DNA of 26,652 nucleotides from the NCBI GenBank assembly GCA_030141585.1, contig JAQIFP010000082.1, positions 1-26,652 of the forward strand. Reading direction: 5' to 3'. A program made the position numbers and the translations under genes. Origin of the DNA: Ophryocystis elektroscirrha. Taxonomy: Eukaryota; Apicomplexa; Conoidasida; Neogregarinorida; Ophryocystidae. The first letter of the stretch is position 1, and each line of letters opens with the position of its first letter. Below are positions 1 through 9,862 of the stretch, piece by piece. Below the pieces are notes generated by a model. The model saw nothing but the letters and a program-made list of their open reading frames with translations, ran no database searches and was not told the origin of the DNA.

Positions 1-226
1 TGTATATATATGTATATATATGTATATATATGTATATATATGTATATATATGTATATATATGTATATATATGTATATATATGTATATATATGTATATATA
101 TGTATATATATGTATATATATGTATATCTGTATATATATATATATATGTATATATATGTATATATATGTATATATATGCAAATATATGTATATATATGTA
201 TATATATGTATATATTCATTTATTGA
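1..226. repeat. TGTATATATA decanucleotide microsatellite
   Basis: The 10-bp unit TGTATATATA is repeated perfectly about twelve times from the first base to about 128, then continues with small changes to about 226. The array runs into the left window edge, so its full length is unknown. All three forward frames stay open across it and give tyrosine/isoleucine strings; these are an artefact of the repeat and not a gene. Confidence 0.97.
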
Positions 227-729
227 AATGTATATAAATGGCAATAAGTAATATTTTTCTATGTATATATATTTATTTATAACTATTTATATATATGTGT
301 AAATAGATGTGTACATTAATATGTATATTCATAAATATGTAGATATATATAAACTTTTTGTACTCTCATATAATTCTATTTATCTTGATAATTATGAAGT
401 TCAATAGCAATACTGTAAATATTAAATATAGTGATTAATTTTTATATTAGCTTAAATAGAAAATTGTTTGCATATATGTATATACATTCTTATGAAAGTT
501 AATGTACTTAAAAAAAAAAAAAAAAGTAGCGTTGATATTTATATAGAGTTGAATAGATGGTTATACTCATAAATAAAATAAAAAAAAAAACAATTTAATT
601 GTTAAAATATCATAGCTGAATAAAATATACAAGTTTAATTTTTATTTTTATATATTTCTTTGTATGTAGAAGTGTTTGACAGTGAACGCGTAAACCAAAT
701 ATAATTCAATAGTACACTTTTTGTTGAGA
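227..729. other. AT-rich upstream region of the secreted repeat protein gene
   Basis: This stretch holds no credible coding exon. It contains short AT runs and two poly(A) tracts near 511-525 and 581-590. An in-frame TAA at 691-693 closes the reading frame upstream of the ATG at 730, so the downstream gene does not extend left without splicing. No recognisable promoter motif can be claimed. Confidence 0.6.
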
Positions 730-3700
730 ATGATTACTCCAATTTTTTTAGCGCTTTTATCTGCTAATTTAATAGCGTGCGATAGTGAAGTAAATGATCG
801 TAATTTAAATTTTAGCTACAATAATAACTACACCGACAAATACCCCATTTCAAACACAATAAAAAAATATGTGGATTTTAATGAAGCAGTAGCAAAACAA
901 TCACATTGCAACATAGCCACCAATAAGACTTTTATTCCTCATTTCGTTGAAGGAATCATTAAAATTTTCAAACCTAGTTATAAACCTTCAGATAAAAATT
1001 TATGTTTATCATGGAGTGATAAATCATCTCCTTTGAATAATATTTCACCTCCGTCGAGTAATACTTCATCTCCCTCGAGTGATACTTCATCTCCCTTGAG
1101 TGATACTTCAACGTCGTCGAGTAATATTTCATTTATATTGAGTTATATTTCGCACTTATCTGATAAACAGTTAGCAAATACATTTGAATCAAATAATACT
1201 ACATCTTTGAATCCTTATGATATTATAACACAAATAGTTGACTTTATTTTCAAAAAAGATGTACATCACAATATTACACGCCCTGAATCAATTAAACCTA
1301 CTATTGAATCGGCGGAATCAGCTTCAACAGATTTAGAAAAGGAGACTGTCGAGTTAGTTCAAGATACAAACAATATTAGTACTTTAACACAACATGTGTC
1401 ATCAAATAATCTCGAGAAAGAAAATTCGAACAGTCTTTTGGAATCAAATGTCGAATTAGTTGAAGGTTTTGTTGATACCACGAATAAACAACCAGATGCT
1501 TTTTCTGAGTCTCAAACTTCGAGTGATTCCCCTTCTGCGACTATAGAAATAAATCAAATTATTCAAGATTTTATTAATAAGATAGAAGAAAACGAAAAAA
1601 AGTTTCAACTTTCAATTGAAAAGATAAAGGGACTTACCAAAGCACCAACATCGCCTTCTACAGATTCTACTGAACCTGATTCTAATGACTCAAGTATTAA
1701 AAAAGAATCCATAAAACTCGATATTCCGAGTGAATCCAGTATCATTTTTTCAAATAGAATTGAATTAAATGTAGATTCAACAATAAAAAATGATTCTAAT
1801 TTGGAATCAGCAAATAAAAATGATTCTAATTTGGAATCAGCAAATAAAAATGATTCTAATTTGGAATCAGCAGATAAAAATGATTCTAATTTGGAATCAG
1901 CAGATAAAAATGATTCTAATTTGGAATCAGCAAATAATGAATCTGAATATAGTACCACTAATGTTAAAGAGCCCACTGTAAATTACAGTTCTACAGAATT
2001 TTCTGAGCCACCCGACGCTTCCGATACATCTGTCGAGTCAAGTCTTGATCTTGACAAATCGAGTGATACAAATTTTGCTCTAAACCCCGAAGTCGAGCCA
2101 AATCTCTCATTTGAGAAATTAATTGATTCAAATGTCGAATCTGAAACTATTTTGAATTCAAATGACGTTTCCCAAAAAAATATTGAGTCGAGTCTTTCTC
2201 ATAATGTAATCAAAAGATCTTCCTCTTCGATAAAAGTTTTAGAGCGAAGACTTGCTTCTGAAGAAATAATTGAAGAAGTTCCTGTTTCAAAAAAGGATTT
2301 CGAGCCAAAGGATATTTCAAAAAAAGTAATTGACCCAAGTTTCGCTCTTAAAAATAATATCGATCGAGATCTTTCACCTCAAAAAAAGTTCGAGCCAAGA
2401 CTGAGTCCTCAAGAAGTAATCAAGCTAGACCTTGGTTCTCAAAAAATAATGATGTCAGATCTTACTTCTGAAGAAGGAATCAATCGAAGTCTTTTTTTGA
2501 AGAAGTTTACTGAAGCAAGTTCCGCTGCTATAAAAAAAATCGAGTCAAAACTCTCTTCCATTAAAATTATGAAACCAAGCTCCGCTTCCGATAAAATAAT
2601 CGAGCCAAGCTTCGCTTCCGATAAAATAATCGAGCCAACCTCTGCTTCTGATAAAATAATCGAGCCAACCTCTGCTTCTGATAATATAATCGAGCCAACT
2701 TCTGCTTCTGAAAAATTAATCGAGCCGACCTCTGCTTCTGAAAAAATAATCGAGCCGACCTCTGCTTCTGATAAAATAATCGAGCCGACCTCTGCTTCTG
2801 AAAAAATAATCGAGCCGACCTCTGCTTCTGATAAAATAATCGAGCCAACCTCTGCTTCTGAAAAAATAATCGAGCCGACCTCTGCTTCTGAAAAAATAAT
2901 CGAGCCGACCTCTGCTTCTGAAAAAATAATCGAGCCAACCTCTGCTTCTGAAAAAATAATCGAGCCAACCTCTGCTTCTGAAAAAATAATCGAGCCAACC
3001 TCTGCTTCTGAAAAAATAATCGAGCCAACCTCTGCTTCTGAAAAAATAATCGAGCCAAGTCTCTTTTCCGAAAAATCAACTGAGCCAAACCTCCTTTCCG
3101 GAAAATCAACCGAGCCCGAAATTCTTGCAAAAAGCAATGATTTTGATGCAGAAGCCAAACAAAAAATTGATTCAGATGTTAGCAAAACATCTTTTCGGGA
3201 TTTGGGTGATTTCTCGAAAAGTAAATTATCGAAATTTCCTAGCAGCGCTTTAAGTAAAAACTTTTCAGACAAAAACTCGAATAATAAAAATCTAAAATAT
3301 AGCAATAAACATCAAAAAGAGGAAAAAATTATCGGAAAAACTCCTACAACCAAAAGTAATATAAATAAGAAAAAAATCGGCTCAAGTGAAATAAATCTCT
3401 CTTCTAATAAATTGGGTGCAAAGAAAACCCGTGATTTAAACTATGCATACTCTCAATATGTGCCTCTACAGTCTCTGGGGGTAGTGACTCCTACATTATT
3501 GCCGAAAATTCTCCAAACAACTATCCGTCCTTATACCTACCAATTACACGAACCATATAATCAAATACAGTCTTATGTGTATCAGAATCCGTTGTATAAC
3601 AATTACGTGATTCCACAATCCGAAAAGATATCCATTTTTGACAGGAAGTACATTAAACCTCCAGTTCCTGAATTCGAGCAAGTTATATATGTCGAGAGTG

Positions 3701-4122
3701 CAGAACCGGTTCCTTCAAATAACATTGTAATGGTCACTCCAAGTCCTGTTTTCCATAACTTACCAATAAGTAACATACCTCAGCAATACATGATACCAAA
3801 TTATAGAACCCCTCCTTATTTGACTAATCAACCCTTTTTGAACCGGCCAATAGTTACAGCAAATGATTCCATAGTGCTTCCTAACGGTACTGTGTACGTT
3901 ACTACCAAAAGCCCTGTGCCTCCACCTCCTAAACAGAATCACGATTTAACGGCTTCTGTTGGTTTTAATTGGGACTTTATCATAAAACCTTGGCTAGCTC
4001 TAATGTACCCTGATAAATATATGAACAGGACTTTAACTAGCGACGATAAACCATTAAAACCCATAACTAAAAAATTTTCTCTCAAGGATCTTGAGAAAAA
4101 AAAAAAAACAAAATTGAATTGA
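730..4122 (+). CDS. large secreted low-complexity protein with decapeptide repeats
   Basis: A single open frame of 1130 residues. The frame also includes two TTG codons before it, but the ATG at 730 is the natural start. The first residues (MITPIFLALLSANLIAC) form a good signal peptide, and no later membrane segment is seen, so export or surface/vacuolar location is inferred. After a Ser/Thr/Asp-rich stretch come a small 7-residue repeat (about 1048-1140), five copies of a NDSNLESANK-type decapeptide (1789-1935), then a long SASEKIIEPT-type decapeptide array (2101-3120). The last 220 residues are different: rich in Tyr, Pro, Asn and Val, followed by a lysine-rich tail. I recognise no domain. 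Architecture resembles repetitive surface or secreted antigens of protozoan parasites, but function is unknown. No intron is needed, unlike most neighbours. Confidence 0.8.
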   Translation: MITPIFLALLSANLIACDSEVNDRNLNFSYNNNYTDKYPISNTIKKYVDFNEAVAKQSHCNIATNKTFIPHFVEGIIKIFKPSYKPSDKNLCLSWSDKSSPLNNISPPSSNTSSPSSDTSSPLSDTSTSSSNISFILSYISHLSDKQLANTFESNNTTSLNPYDIITQIVDFIFKKDVHHNITRPESIKPTIESAESASTDLEKETVELVQDTNNISTLTQHVSSNNLEKENSNSLLESNVELVEGFVDTTNKQPDAFSESQTSSDSPSATIEINQIIQDFINKIEENEKKFQLSIEKIKGLTKAPTSPSTDSTEPDSNDSSIKKESIKLDIPSESSIIFSNRIELNVDSTIKNDSNLESANKNDSNLESANKNDSNLESADKNDSNLESADKNDSNLESANNESEYSTTNVKEPTVNYSSTEFSEPPDASDTSVESSLDLDKSSDTNFALNPEVEPNLSFEKLIDSNVESETILNSNDVSQKNIESSLSHNVIKRSSSSIKVLERRLASEEIIEEVPVSKKDFEPKDISKKVIDPSFALKNNIDRDLSPQKKFEPRLSPQEVIKLDLGSQKIMMSDLTSEEGINRSLFLKKFTEASSAAIKKIESKLSSIKIMKPSSASDKIIEPSFASDKIIEPTSASDKIIEPTSASDNIIEPTSASEKLIEPTSASEKIIEPTSASDKIIEPTSASEKIIEPTSASDKIIEPTSASEKIIEPTSASEKIIEPTSASEKIIEPTSASEKIIEPTSASEKIIEPTSASEKIIEPTSASEKIIEPSLFSEKSTEPNLLSGKSTEPEILAKSNDFDAEAKQKIDSDVSKTSFRDLGDFSKSKLSKFPSSALSKNFSDKNSNNKNLKYSNKHQKEEKIIGKTPTTKSNINKKKIGSSEINLSSNKLGAKKTRDLNYAYSQYVPLQSLGVVTPTLLPKILQTTIRPYTYQLHEPYNQIQSYVYQNPLYNNYVIPQSEKISIFDRKYIKPPVPEFEQVIYVESAEPVPSNNIVMVTPSPVFHNLPISNIPQQYMIPNYRTPPYLTNQPFLNRPIVTANDSIVLPNGTVYVTTKSPVPPPPKQNHDLTASVGFNWDFIIKPWLALMYPDKYMNRTLTSDDKPLKPITKKFSLKDLEKKKKTKLN
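1789..1935 (+). repeat. five 30-bp tandem repeats inside the secreted protein gene
   Basis: Five near-identical 30-bp units encode Asn-Asp-Ser-Asn-Leu-Glu-Ser-Ala-(Asn/Asp)-Lys; the last unit is cut short. Unit differences are single bases (AAT versus GAT). The period is the same ten codons as in the larger array downstream. Confidence 0.97.
2101..3120 (+). repeat. 34-unit decapeptide (30-bp) coding array
   Basis: The segment divides into 34 consecutive 30-bp units with no insertion or deletion. Units at 2581-3060 (16 copies) are nearly identical and encode SAS(D/E)KIIEP(T/S). Units 2101-2580 keep the ten-residue period and the pattern S-x-x-K-x-I/F-E/D-P-x but have diverged strongly; the two units at 3061-3120 have diverged moderately. 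The antisense strand is open across the array, which is a by-product of the repeat. Confidence 0.95.
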
Positions 4123-4264
4123 TACAGTAAATAGTATTTTAGGTATTTTTTTTGAATATGTAAAAATAAAAAGGTTTTTTTTTTTTTTTTCTTCTTAAAT
4201 ACTGATAATGAAAAAAAAAAAAGAAGAATGTAAAATAGATATATAAAAATGCATAATAAATAAT

Positions 4265-6783
4265 ATGAAAAGAATACAAAAGCTAAGTGATGAAGTTGTG
4301 AACAGAATAGCCGCTGGAGAAATAGTAGTTAGACCATATAATGCTGTTAAAGAATTAATAGAAAATGCTTTAGATGCACAAAGTACATCTATTAAGATAA
4401 CAATAGGAGACGGAGGATTTTCAGTCATAGATGTCACTGATAATGGCCATGGTATACATCCAGATGACTTAAGTTTACTATGTGAAAGGTTTTCAACGTC
4501 AAAATTAGTCGAATTCAGCGATTTAGATAGTATAGAAACATTTGGCTTCAGAGGAGAGGCATTATCTAGTATAAGTTATATAGCGAATATTACAATAATC
4601 ACTAAGTCAAGTATATCTGACTATATATATACGTGTAAATATAAAAACGGGAAAGTGGAAAGTAAACAAGAATCCCTTAGTGACCATATAAACAATGGTA
4701 CTTCTATTATTATTGAAAATTTATTTTATAATTTACCTGTACGTAAAAGTGCTCTGATTCCCAATGAAGAACTATTGCGGATAATTGAGCTTATACAGGC
4801 TACTGCTATACACCATCCATTCATAATTTTTACCATGAAAAATGCTAATGATCCCGTAAATATATATCAGAGTCTTCCTTGTGATACTTCAGCATCAAAA
4901 GAAACGGCAACAATGTCCCAAATTGAATGCATATACGGAAAAACTTTAGCTTCAAATTTGAGTTTTTTTCAACACAATAACAAAAGTCCTCAATTCCACA
5001 TGACTTGTTGGATTTCTCAACCGTCAATAATGCTCCACAAATGCACGGTTTTCATATTTATAAATAATCGTGTAATGGAAAATTTAAAGATACGGTAGTA
5101 CAAACATACCATCTATATATAGTTATATGTATAACTTTTAATTTACTATTATTTTTATAAAATGCTTATTAATGTATATATTAATAATATAAATATATTT
5201 AAATTATATTTAGATAAATAACAATGTTTTAAATTGAATTAAAGAGTTTCATATCCAATATTTAATTTGTTTATTGTTATATACATGCAAGTACTAGTAC
5301 TGTATATATATACTTTATGTATGCAATTTATGATTTATTCGCGATACTAATTAAACTATTTTACTTTTAGACGGTGTATCGATCGATCTGTTAGCTCAGT
5401 TGCGGGAGGTTCTAACAAATACTGGTGCTATCTTTCAATCACGGTTCCCGGTGAAAAAGTAGACGTCAATGTACATCCAACTAAAAAAGATGTTCTTATG
5501 GACGAAATGTCTGAAATAATAGATACCATAGAATTTGAGATTCAGGTATAGTTTATATCTTCATATAATTATATCAAAATAAATATAAATAGTATTTTTA
5601 ATTTAATTTTTAATACTTTACTACACGTATATACGCATATATGTACTTACACGTATATACGCATATATATACCTGCATGTATTTATGCATATATATAACT
5701 ACATGTATATATGCATATAATATGTGCACCTAGATATACGTACATATTTGAACAGACATATGTATGGGTATATACACATATATACTAGACACTATTGTGA
5801 CTGTTATTATGAATTGAATATCTATGTACCTAGTATTTGAATATAATAAAAATATTATAAACAATGGTTATTATGTAATTACTAGAAACATTTGACCAGA
5901 AAAAGACATCTCAATTCTGGTACAAAACCAAGGAAAGAAAGATTAGAGTCCAGGAGTTTAAACAGTGTTTTGAAATGTCGGAATGACTCGAGCCAAATGA
6001 CTTTGCGAGATATGTTTGACGTATCTATAGGTAAAAGTGAACAATAAATAGATAATTAATAAGCTAAATGTATATATATCTAATATAATGCATAATATTT
6101 GAATGCTCAAATGGGTGTATATCTAATATATATATATCTATAATTACCCATGAAGACGAATTGGTGGTTTTAGAACCAGAGGACAAAGACATGGGTATCC
6201 GAAGATTTTTTATATGCACTGATCTGAAAGAAGGGACACTGGCAATTGATGCAAAAGTACACCCATTGTGCAGTGTCTCGGAGGGTTGTACCAAAATTTT
6301 AGCTGACTGTATTTTGGAAATGGATGCTAAATTTACGAGTGAAGCAGACATCGAGTTCAGCAACACGCTTCGTAAATTAACCACGTATGTGGGCGCTATT
6401 GACTTAAAACGAGTACTTATGCAGTGTAATACTAAGTTAATACTCACGGATTTAAACGCTTTATTCACAGGTACCTAAAATAAATTAATAAGACTTTATA
6501 AAGAGGCCCTCTATCAATCAATAATTCAAAGGCTCGGCTGTTTTCCCGTTATTCACTTAGACGTTAACTTGACTGAATTATTACAAAAAACATGCTCTAC
6601 TGTATACTCAAATAAAATGTAATTGACATATAGAAAACTTACATATAACGTGAAGTTTATAATTATAACTGCTCATATATACATTATTTATGAAAAACCA
6701 TTCAATTGTATATAAATTAAACTGTACAAGTGTAATCATAAGATTGAGTTAAGCATATATACTTCCATTGAAAACATATAAAT

Positions 6784-6835
<52 letters not shown>

Positions 6836-7777
6836 CACATAAATTATTTGTACATATTATTGTTATAGTATATTATATAGGGGGATATATATAGTAAGTA
6901 GATAAATATGTTTATTGAAATACATAATTACACTTTATTTGGATTATAGGATTGACGTTGACGCTTGTCTGAATAAGCTGCAAGTGCTGGCCCCTATATT
7001 TGATAAGGTTTTTAATATTCGTTTTGATGGTAACGTAAGATGTTCACTGACTAAATATATTTTTTTCTAGAATATTGTTCAATTTCCTTTATGTTGTGGG
7101 CGGTAAGAATATAATCACTCTATTTAAACTGTTATAAATATTATTATTATTTAGTGAGTAAATATATAAACATTAGAGCATATGATAGTACACGTTATTT
7201 GTAGACCTAGTGTAGGAAAGTCATAAAATAATGGAATACGTATTTTGATACAAAATTTATTTTCTGAGATATATACGTTCACGTATTATAACAAAGATAG
7301 TCACATGTGTAACTATTTATTTGAATAATAAATTTTCTATCTAGCTCAATTAATCTTACTAAAACTTTGAGCATTTTATTAAACGTGTAACAAATCTTCT
7401 TAGTTATTTTCCAACAGCAGCAAATTTGGGGTGGTTTTTCGTGGAGTGCATAAATGAAGTATTTTTTTAGAAATATATATATATATTCATTTAGAAAGAT
7501 TGGACTATGAGAAATTCAATTATTAATAATGTATCATACACACTGGCTAAGTTCTATTCTATGCTACCATGCCATCCTGATAATAAAACAATAAACCCTA
7601 AGCTCAATTCCTTTATTGAACTTGTTATCTTTCCTAGCATTAAAGGAAATCCTTTGTTTAAATGCCCCAAGAGGTAAAAAAAAATTGCGATTAATTTCAA
7701 ACAGATTTTTAACTGATGGCACTATCAAAACAGTTACTTCACTTGATGTTTTGTATAAAATATTTGAAAGGTGTTAA
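4265..7777 (+). CDS. MLH1: MLH1 DNA mismatch repair protein (MutL homologue)
   Basis: MutL-family ATPase that partners PMS1/PMS2-type proteins in nuclear mismatch repair. Exons by frame and alignment: 4265-5094, 5371-5545, 5886-6030, 6174-6470, 6504-6618, 6950-7034, 7071-7102, 7404-7458, 7495-7673, 7705-7777; together 661 residues, slightly shorter than usual MLH1. Seen in sequence: the GHKL ATPase motifs ELIENALDA, DNGHGI and TFGFRGEAL, then VDVNVHPTKKDV at the end of the N-terminal domain, a polar linker, and a C-terminal dimerisation domain ending in FERC, the MLH1 hallmark whose last cysteine helps complete the PMS endonuclease site. Exons 7-9 align without gaps to the segment around LPLLLDNYVPPLEG in other MLH1 proteins. 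The acceptor of exon 4 could lie 24 nt earlier (after 6149), in the same frame. It lies 142 bp after the preceding gene. Confidence 0.94.
6787..6831. repeat. (TA)n microsatellite in an MLH1 intron
   Basis: An uninterrupted TA run of about 45 bp inside the 331-nt intron 6619-6949. Similar runs mark most of the long introns in the window. Confidence 0.95.
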
Positions 7778-7953
7778 TTATTTATTTTTTGACTCGCTTT
7801 TTATAAATATTTTAAATATGAATTTTTTTATAAAATATTCAAAAATTATCAGTTTAAAGAAAGCGTACTAATTAATTTCGTCTAATTTATGCGTAAAATA
7901 AATCAATTAGTGGTCCTGCCTTAGAAGATAAAAATGCTAAATTCTTTCTCTTA

Positions 7954-8329
7954 ATGTTAACAGACGACCGAAAAATTGGGCTACTCCTTTGCACTGCAAG
8001 CGTAGTCTTTGCAATACTTGGGTGTCTTTTGTTTTTTGATAGAGTTTTCTTAGCATTTGCAAATGTAAAAAAGACAGTATTGAAAAAATCGTCCCATAGC
8101 TATCTTTAATTCTAGGATGTGGATTTCTACTAGGACCTTACAGTTTATTAAAATTTTTTATTCATAGAGAGAAACGTCTTGGTAATTATTTTATGATTTC
8201 AGATACCTGACAGGTAGCTGTTTCTATTTTCTTGGGTTCTTGGGAATTCTTTATAATTTCAGGATTCTAGGTAAATGTATCTATATATATATATATATAT
8301 ATTATATGCAATACATATAACTGTTATTT

Positions 8330-8363
<34 letters not shown>

Positions 8364-8540
8364 ATATGTATGTATCAAATATATGTATTTGAGTTTCTGC
8401 GAATATCTAGTATGTATATATAGTTACAGATGTTAATTTCAGAATTTTTGATAGTAATATTGATAGTGTAAACTTGTGTATGTGGGTAAAAGTACATTTA
8501 CGTTTAAATATATATTAATAATATACTGTATATTATAATA

Positions 8541-8577
<37 letters not shown>

Positions 8578-8928
8578 AATTAATAATTATTAGTGAGATT
8601 GAGCAAAATTTATATTTATTATTTATTGTGTTGAGTATAATGTGTAAGTATATGCACAACCAATAAGTATGTGGTGAAAATGTAAGTCTGAATAGGCACA
8701 TTAATACAAGCATACGGGATCTGGCGACTCTTTTACTCTTTCATTCCAAGTGTTATTGCTTACATCAAGTTCAGTCCAATAGGTTTTATTTTGAACTTGC
8801 CAGGATTGAAACATGTAACACATCAATCTCCTTATATTAATTATGCTAGTTACGAAATTGGATATATGATCAAAGGCGTTTGCCGTTGTAATTATATTTC
8901 AAATAATAAAGTATACACATTAAATTAA
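7954..8928 (+). CDS. GOT1: GOT1/GOLT1 vesicle transport membrane protein
   Basis: Small tetra-spanning membrane protein of the ER/Golgi, needed for transport-vesicle function. Exons: 7954-8064, 8100-8181, 8214-8270, 8711-8928, giving 155 residues (family about 140). The start MLTDDRKIGLLL matches the family opening (S/T-D-x-x-KIG), followed by the LFFDRVFLAFAN segment, a second helix (ILGCGFLLGPYSLLKFF), a third (CFYFLGFLGILY) and the C-terminal FIPSVIAYIKFSP-GFILNLPGL segment that corresponds to the family's FFPVVVGFIRRVPVLGSLLNLPG. The last 30 or so residues are not conserved. Introns 1 and 2 are 35 and 32 nt; intron 3 is 440 nt, AT-rich, and uses an AAG acceptor. The gene starts 176 bp after MLH1 on the same strand. 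The upstream ATG at 7934 is out of frame and soon closed. Confidence 0.86.
8271..8710. other. long AT-rich GOT1 intron 3
   Basis: This 440-nt intron holds three AT-repeat runs (about 8281-8302, 8332-8360 and 8545-8574) and a non-repetitive 28-nt core at 8313-8340 that recurs in a formin intron. The antisense frame across 8504-8713 is open only because of AT repeats. Confidence 0.75.
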
Positions 8929-9023
8929 ATAAAGAAAATTTTTTTTTTTTTTTTTTATATTCATGAAAAAAAAAGTCTTGTATGGTTAGAAAAGGTTACA
9001 GATTCGTCGTTATTATATATTAT

Positions 9024-9314
9024 TCATGGTCTGAATATTAACTCAGCAGGGATAGGTATGTCAGCTGGTTCTGGAGACCGCATAAACGAAGGATTAGCGA
9101 AACTAGTATTAGAACTAAATACAGGCAAGTCTAGTAATGAGGAATCACGTTTATATTTTAATGTGCGTCTGGATATTTTTCTAGATTCCAATAAAGTGTT
9201 TTGATGGCTTTCTTTTGAGCCTTTGTTATAAATTTGATACGATAGTTGTGACATAGTGTTACATATGTTTCTTAATGCAGAAACAGTTACGAAGCTTCTT
9301 ATGTATATCTGCAT
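9024..9314 (-). CDS. small protein with decapping-activator-like proline motif
   Basis: A 96-residue frame starting at an ATG (9312-9314, complement) and ending at 9024. Most of it is basic and polar and unlike any family I know. The C-terminal part reads SFANPSFMRSPEPADIPIP, which fits the pattern F-A-x-P-x-F-x-x-S-P-x-P-x-x-(L/I)-P-x-P seen in EDC1/PNRC-type short motifs that bind the DCP1 subunit of the mRNA decapping enzyme. That match is by eye and the function is inference. It faces GOT1 tail to tail (95 bp gap) and the formin head to head. No upstream exon could be joined: the frame before it is closed. It could also be a chance frame. Confidence 0.42.
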   Translation of the reverse strand: MQIYIRSFVTVSALRNICNTMSQLSYQIYNKGSKESHQNTLLESRKISRRTLKYKRDSSLLDLPVFSSNTSFANPSFMRSPEPADIPIPAELIFRP

Positions 9315-9862
9315 AATAAATTGTTTATGAAAAAATAAATTGAAGCAAAATTATAATTATTACTTACACCTAATATATTTCTTTAAGAGTTATCAATAGA
9401 AAGTTCATATTTGTGGGATTGGTTACAAGACAAACGCGTTGGCGTTTTTTTAAGCTGAATTATAAAGTCTGTTATATTACTGAAAGTATACCTGATAAGA
9501 AAAAACGATCAAAAAAATTATAAATTCTAATCCTAGTATTATTTGATTAGTGGATATTTAATTGAGAAAATAGCTTTGTTTTAATATGATTAATCAGTTG
9601 GGTTTCATACTGTATTTTTTGCTTAAAAATATTTTGACAAATTTATTAATTTATTTTTATTAATTTCCGAAAATTAATAAAATTTTATTTTATCAATATT
9701 ATTTAACATAAAGTTGTTATATATTAAAAAATAATGTAGTTTTGTAGCTTAATAATAACTATTAATAGTAATATTACAATTCATGACAGATAAACCGGTG
9801 TTTTCGTTGATAAATGAATGTTTTTAATTTTTAAATAATTATGTGTGTTTAAAAAACTATTG
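9315..9862. other. AT-rich spacer between divergent genes
   Basis: A 548-bp region between the start of the minus-strand small gene and the formin start. I see T- and A-rich tracts and scattered TTAATTTAT motifs but no coding exon and no motif that can be named. It probably contains both promoters. Confidence 0.5.

Noticed and set aside
10..251. Three overlapping forward frames of tyrosine/isoleucine strings
   Set aside because: They arise because the 10-bp repeat has no stop in any forward frame; composition is pure repeat.
2581..3060. CRISPR-like appearance of regular 30-bp repeats
   Set aside because: Units abut directly with no unique spacers and are in frame with a eukaryotic coding sequence.
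2439..3305. Antisense frames of 187 and 288 residues opposite the decapeptide array
   Set aside because: The 30-bp repeat keeps antisense frames open by periodicity; the sense frame has a signal peptide and continues outside the repeat.
7345..7385. An extra MLH1 exon reading SINLTKTLSILLN
   Set aside because: It would need a 17-nt intron after it, and skipping it gives a gapless match to MLH1 across this segment with correct phase.
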